From Bordetella parapertussis (GTDB taxonomy: Bacteria; Pseudomonadota; Gammaproteobacteria; Burkholderiales; Burkholderiaceae_D), in the NCBI GenBank assembly GCA_945866125.1, contig CAMBFZ010000006.1, positions 62,001 to 126,000 of the forward strand: DNA of 64,000 nucleotides, given 5' to 3'. The position numbers and the translations under genes are program-made. This document shows positions 61,151 to 64,000 of the stretch, one piece after another (position 1 is the stretch's first letter; each line of letters starts with the position of its first letter). Under the pieces are notes generated by a model. It saw nothing but the letters and a program-made list of their open reading frames with translations. It was not told the DNA's origin and ran no database searches.

Positions 61151-61226
61151 TGGTGGCCCGGGGCGGAATCGAACCACCGACACAAGGATTTTCAATCCTC
61201 TGCTCTACCGACTGAGCTACCAGGCC
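61151..61226 (-). tRNA. tRNA-Phe (anticodon GAA)
   Basis: On the minus strand GGCCTGG (61226-61220) pairs with CCGGGCC, with one G-U pair, followed by discriminator A and encoded CCA. The anticodon arm is AGGAT-TGAAAAT-CCT with GAA. The T-arm is GGTGG-TTCGATT-CCGCC. All arms are regular. Its 3' end is duplicated at 60496-60522. Confidence 0.96.
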
Positions 61227-61336
61227 AAGAGGCGCGAGTATAGCAAAACAATGGCCTGATGAAAAGAGTCCTGTATGCGGCGCTATAATTGAGGCCTTGG
61301 ATTGCCCTAAACTTCTGCAATTAGCCTCTCTTTTCT

Positions 61337-62557
61337 ATGAATAATCAATGCGAAGTTTGTGTCATCGGTAGCGGGGCTGTGGGCAAAGCGACCGCCCTGG
61401 CGTTGGCGCAAGCCGGACTCCAGGTGGTTTTGCTGGCGCCCTCTGGCCCAGTGCTGCCAGCGCCGGGCCATACCGAAGAGGTCGAATGGGATAGCCGGGT
61501 CTACGCGCTCAATCATGTCGCGCGGTCCTTGCTCTCTTCATTGAAGGTATGGGGAGCGATGGACACTTCCCGTATTGCGGCAGTCGATGCGATGGCGGTG
61601 CATGGGGATGCCAGCGATGGTCCCGGTCACCTTGGCTTTGATGCTTACGGCGCGCGGGTGGATGCTTTGGCGTGGATTGTTGAAGATCGCAATCTCAATG
61701 AAGCACTCGATACCGCGCTGCGCTTCGCTTCTGGTCTGCGTATGATCAACGCGGCAGCCCTCACGCTCGATATCTTCGCCGATCGCGCCTCGGTTGGTCT
61801 TGCCAATGGCGAGATGCTCAATGCTTCGCTCGTGATTGGCGCCGACGGCGCCCAGTCGTGGGTGCGCGCGCAGACTGATATCGGGTTGGATTATCGCTCT
61901 TATAATCAGCGTGCGGTGGTGGCTAATTTTTCTTGCGAGCACGCGCATCATGGTGTGGCTAGTCAGTGGTTTTTGGGCGCCGATGGCATCGTAGCGCTGC
62001 TGCCTTTGCCGGGTAATCGCGTCTCGCTGGTCTGGTCCGCGCCTGAATCGTTGGCGCAATCTTTGTTGAGCGAGCCAGTGGATAAGCTGGCGCAGCGACT
62101 GATGGCTTTGCCGAATCATCGATTGGGTGAGTTATCAGCATTGCCCCCTGCGACCCCAAACGCTTTTCCGCTCAGGCTGATTCGAGCCCATTCGCCAGTC
62201 GCACGTCGAATTGCGCTGGTGGGCGATGCGGCACACGTTATTCATCCGCTTGCGGGACAGGGGATGAATCTTGGTTTTGCCGATGTCGATGCCTTGCTCG
62301 CTGCGCTGGCAAAACGTGAATGCCCCACCGACTGCGGGGATGATCGTACCCTCGGCCGCTATGCGCGAGCGCGCAAGGAGGAGGTGATGCTGATGCAATT
62401 AGCCACCGATGGCCTGCAGCGAATTTTTGCTTCCGAGTTGCCGCCTTTGCGTGTATTGCGCCATGCGGGCATGGGGCTGGTAGATCGGCTGCCATTTTTG
62501 AAGCGCCGTTTAATGTCGCATGCCTTGGGTAAGGCGATGTTTGTTGATTCTTACTGA
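61337..62557 (+). CDS. UbiH/COQ6-family FAD-dependent hydroxylase
   Basis: A 406-residue flavoprotein monooxygenase of the UbiH/UbiF/UbiI/COQ6 family, which hydroxylates the ubiquinone ring. FAD motifs are VCVIGSGAVGKATALALAQAG, DGAQSWVR and the family's GDAAHVIHPLAGQGMNLGFADVDAL. Which ring position is used cannot be told. A TATAAT at 61284-61289 may be its -10 box. dsbC follows after 17 bases. Confidence 0.92.
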   Translation: MNNQCEVCVIGSGAVGKATALALAQAGLQVVLLAPSGPVLPAPGHTEEVEWDSRVYALNHVARSLLSSLKVWGAMDTSRIAAVDAMAVHGDASDGPGHLGFDAYGARVDALAWIVEDRNLNEALDTALRFASGLRMINAAALTLDIFADRASVGLANGEMLNASLVIGADGAQSWVRAQTDIGLDYRSYNQRAVVANFSCEHAHHGVASQWFLGADGIVALLPLPGNRVSLVWSAPESLAQSLLSEPVDKLAQRLMALPNHRLGELSALPPATPNAFPLRLIRAHSPVARRIALVGDAAHVIHPLAGQGMNLGFADVDALLAALAKRECPTDCGDDRTLGRYARARKEEVMLMQLATDGLQRIFASELPPLRVLRHAGMGLVDRLPFLKRRLMSHALGKAMFVDSY

Positions 62558-62574
62558 GATACTGAAAGATTGCT

Positions 62575-63294
62575 ATGACAATGAAAAATATGCTGCTGGC
62601 CATCCTAGGCCTTACCTGTTCGCTGGCAGTGCTCGCTGATACGCCTGAAACGAATATTAAAAAACTACTGCAGCCTCGCATGGGCGATACGGCCGTGATC
62701 GAGTCAGTGATCAAGACGCCCTACAACAACTTGTATGAGGTGAAAATCGGGAATGAGTTGGTGTACACCGATGCAGAAGCGAAATTCATTTTTATCGGGC
62801 GCCTGATTGACGCCGAATCGTCGAAAGATATTACGCAGGTGCGGCTTGATGAAATCAATCGCATCAAATTTTCTGATCTCCCGTTCGATTTGGCGATCAA
62901 GACTGTTAAGGGTAACGGTAAGCGCGTCGTTGCGGTGTTTGAAGATCCTAATTGCGGTTACTGCAAGCGATTCCGCAAGACGCTTAACGAGACTAAGGAC
63001 ATTACGGTTTATACCTTTATGTACAATATTTTGTCGGATGACTCGCGGGTGAAGGCGAAAAATATCTGGTGCTCGTCAGACCGCACAAAAGCGTGGGATG
63101 ACTGGATGATTAACAATAAAACGCCGGCCACTGCAGCAGAATCATGTAGCACGACCCCGAATGAAAAAGTGCTTGAGCTGGGTAAAAAGTTTAAAGTCAC
63201 GGGCACGCCAACAGTGTTTTTTACCGATGGCTCGCGTGTGCCCGGTGCGGTCGATGCCAAGACCCTGGAGGCGAAATTGGCAGCGATTAAATAG
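62575..63294 (+). CDS. dsbC: Thiol:disulfide interchange protein DsbC
   Basis: A periplasmic disulfide isomerase of 239 residues. The signal peptide ends near residue 21 (AVLA). The N-terminal dimerisation domain (about 25-85) is followed by the thioredoxin-fold domain with active site C127-G-Y-C130. A second, structural Cys pair is in IWCSSD and AESCST. The cis-Pro segment is TGTPTVFF. It repairs wrong disulfides made by DsbA. Confidence 0.96.
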   Translation: MTMKNMLLAILGLTCSLAVLADTPETNIKKLLQPRMGDTAVIESVIKTPYNNLYEVKIGNELVYTDAEAKFIFIGRLIDAESSKDITQVRLDEINRIKFSDLPFDLAIKTVKGNGKRVVAVFEDPNCGYCKRFRKTLNETKDITVYTFMYNILSDDSRVKAKNIWCSSDRTKAWDDWMINNKTPATAAESCSTTPNEKVLELGKKFKVTGTPTVFFTDGSRVPGAVDAKTLEAKLAAIK

Positions 63295-63315
63295 TTCTTA
63301 ATTAGTTATTTTTTC

Positions 63316-63352
63316 TCAGCGGCGCATTCCGGTTATCCGGATGCGCCGCTGA
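63316..63352. terminator. GC-rich inverted repeat between dsbC and acuI
   Basis: TCAGCGGCGCAT(T)CCGG and CCGGATGCGCCGCTGA form a 16-pair stem with one bulged T and a 4-base loop. No T-run follows on either strand, so it is not a textbook intrinsic terminator but could stop transcription or protect the dsbC mRNA end. Confidence 0.45.
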
Positions 63353-63405
63353 CGCTTTGAGGGCAGCCGCACTATAATCAACGTTGATTTTTAATGGGAG
63401 ACAGT

Positions 63406-64000
63406 ATGTTTAATGCCATTGTGCTTAATAAAAACGAAGACGGCAGCACTAAAGCCGAGCTCACGCAACTCGATGATGCCCAACTTCCCGCCGAGGGCGA
63501 TGTACATGTCGCTGTGGATTACTCCACGATCAACTACAAAGACGGCTTGGCTATCACGGGTAAATCACCTGTAGTGCGCAAGTGGCCAATGGTGCCCGGT
63601 ATTGATGGTGCGGGCGAAGTGATCGCGTCAAGTCACCCGGATTGGAAGGTCGGCGACGCGTTTATTCTTAACGGCTGGGGTGTGGGCGAGAGCCATATGG
63701 GATGTTTGGCCGGGTACGCTAAGCTCAAGGGCGATTGGCTGATTCCGCGCCCAAGCGGTATGTCTTCGCGGACCGCGATGGCCATTGGTACCGCGGGTTA
63801 CACCGCGATGCTGTGCGCGATGGCGTTGGCTGAGCAAGGTGTCACGCCCGATCAGGGCGAAATTTTGGTGACAGGTGCGTCGGGCGGCGTTGGCAGTGTG
63901 GCAGTGGCGATTCTTGCAGCGCGCGGCTATAAGGTAGTGGCCTCGACCGGCAAGCTTAATGAGACAAATTATCTGAAAGCCTTGGGCGCCACTGAAGTGA
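63406..64000 (+). CDS. acuI: Acrylyl-CoA reductase AcuI/YhdH, N-terminal part
   Basis: The frame opens at ATG 63406 after a GGGAGA site and runs off the end of the window (198 residues seen; family about 325-330). It is a zinc-free medium-chain dehydrogenase: STINYKDGLAITGKSPVVRKWPMVPGIDGAG, NGWGVGESHMGCLAGYAKL, and the NADP motif VTGASGGVGSVAVAILAARGY. AcuI reduces acrylyl-CoA to propionyl-CoA. A TATAAT at 63373-63378 may be its promoter -10. Confidence 0.92.
   Translation, partial: MFNAIVLNKNEDGSTKAELTQLDDAQLPAEGDVHVAVDYSTINYKDGLAITGKSPVVRKWPMVPGIDGAGEVIASSHPDWKVGDAFILNGWGVGESHMGCLAGYAKLKGDWLIPRPSGMSSRTAMAIGTAGYTAMLCAMALAEQGVTPDQGEILVTGASGGVGSVAVAILAARGYKVVASTGKLNETNYLKALGATEV

Overview
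The window reads as a chromosomal segment of a betaproteobacterium of the order Burkholderiales. The gene order mla - ABC exporter - ibaG - murA - hisGDCBHAFIE - hinT - tatABC - degS-like - petABC - sspAB, and the block hemA - prfA - prmC ... grxD - ubiX, are typical of that order. The moderate G+C content and the set of accessory genes would fit an Oxalobacteraceae-like genome, but the family is inference. No rRNA operon, prophage, insertion sequence or CRISPR array was seen.

Region 1 (1-23 kb) is dense, conserved housekeeping DNA on the + strand: phospholipid trafficking (mlaE-D-A-C-B), an ABC-2 exporter, peptidoglycan synthesis (murA), the complete histidine pathway except HisZ, Tat protein export, a periplasmic protease with a divergent Nif3-like gene, an orphan LuxR-type regulator, the cytochrome bc1 complex, SspA/SspB and tRNA-Thr. 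Many genes overlap by 1-4 bases, as expected of long operons. Region 2 (23-35 kb, mostly minus strand) holds arsC-arsH behind cstA-ybdD, a FAH-family hydratase, ubiX, grxD, tex, prmC, dsbB, prfA and hemA.

Region 3 (35-56 kb) is accessory and mixed in strand: a response regulator lacking its phosphoacceptor Asp, an MnmC-like protein with a shrunken methyltransferase half, a class-C-type serine hydrolase, three separate bactofilins, ArfB without a normal start codon, YcaO, a SOUL protein, a Stealth-family sugar-phosphate transferase preceded by a hidden 45-residue membrane protein and an orphan terminator, and a run of redox and catabolic enzymes (BKACE, beta-hydroxyacid dehydrogenase, nitroreductase, Zn-alcohol dehydrogenase, di-haem cytochrome).

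Region 4 (56-61 kb) is the most unusual part. A minus-strand operon encodes a protein with a photolyase FAD domain placed first and an alpha/beta-like domain after it, a fusion of a DCC thiol-disulfide domain to a COQ7-type di-iron hydroxylase, and a cryptochrome/photolyase lacking the usual WQW motif. Upstream of it lies a scar of integration: a 27-bp copy of the tRNA-Phe 3' end, a parDE-type toxin-antitoxin pair whose toxin is broken by an amber codon, an intact operator palindrome, and the complete tRNA-Phe gene. The window closes with a UbiH/COQ6-family hydroxylase, dsbC and a partial acrylyl-CoA reductase gene (acuI/yhdH). Ubiquinone chemistry (ubiX, COQ7-like, UbiH-like, bc1) and thiol redox (dsbB, dsbC, grxD, DCC) recur through the window.
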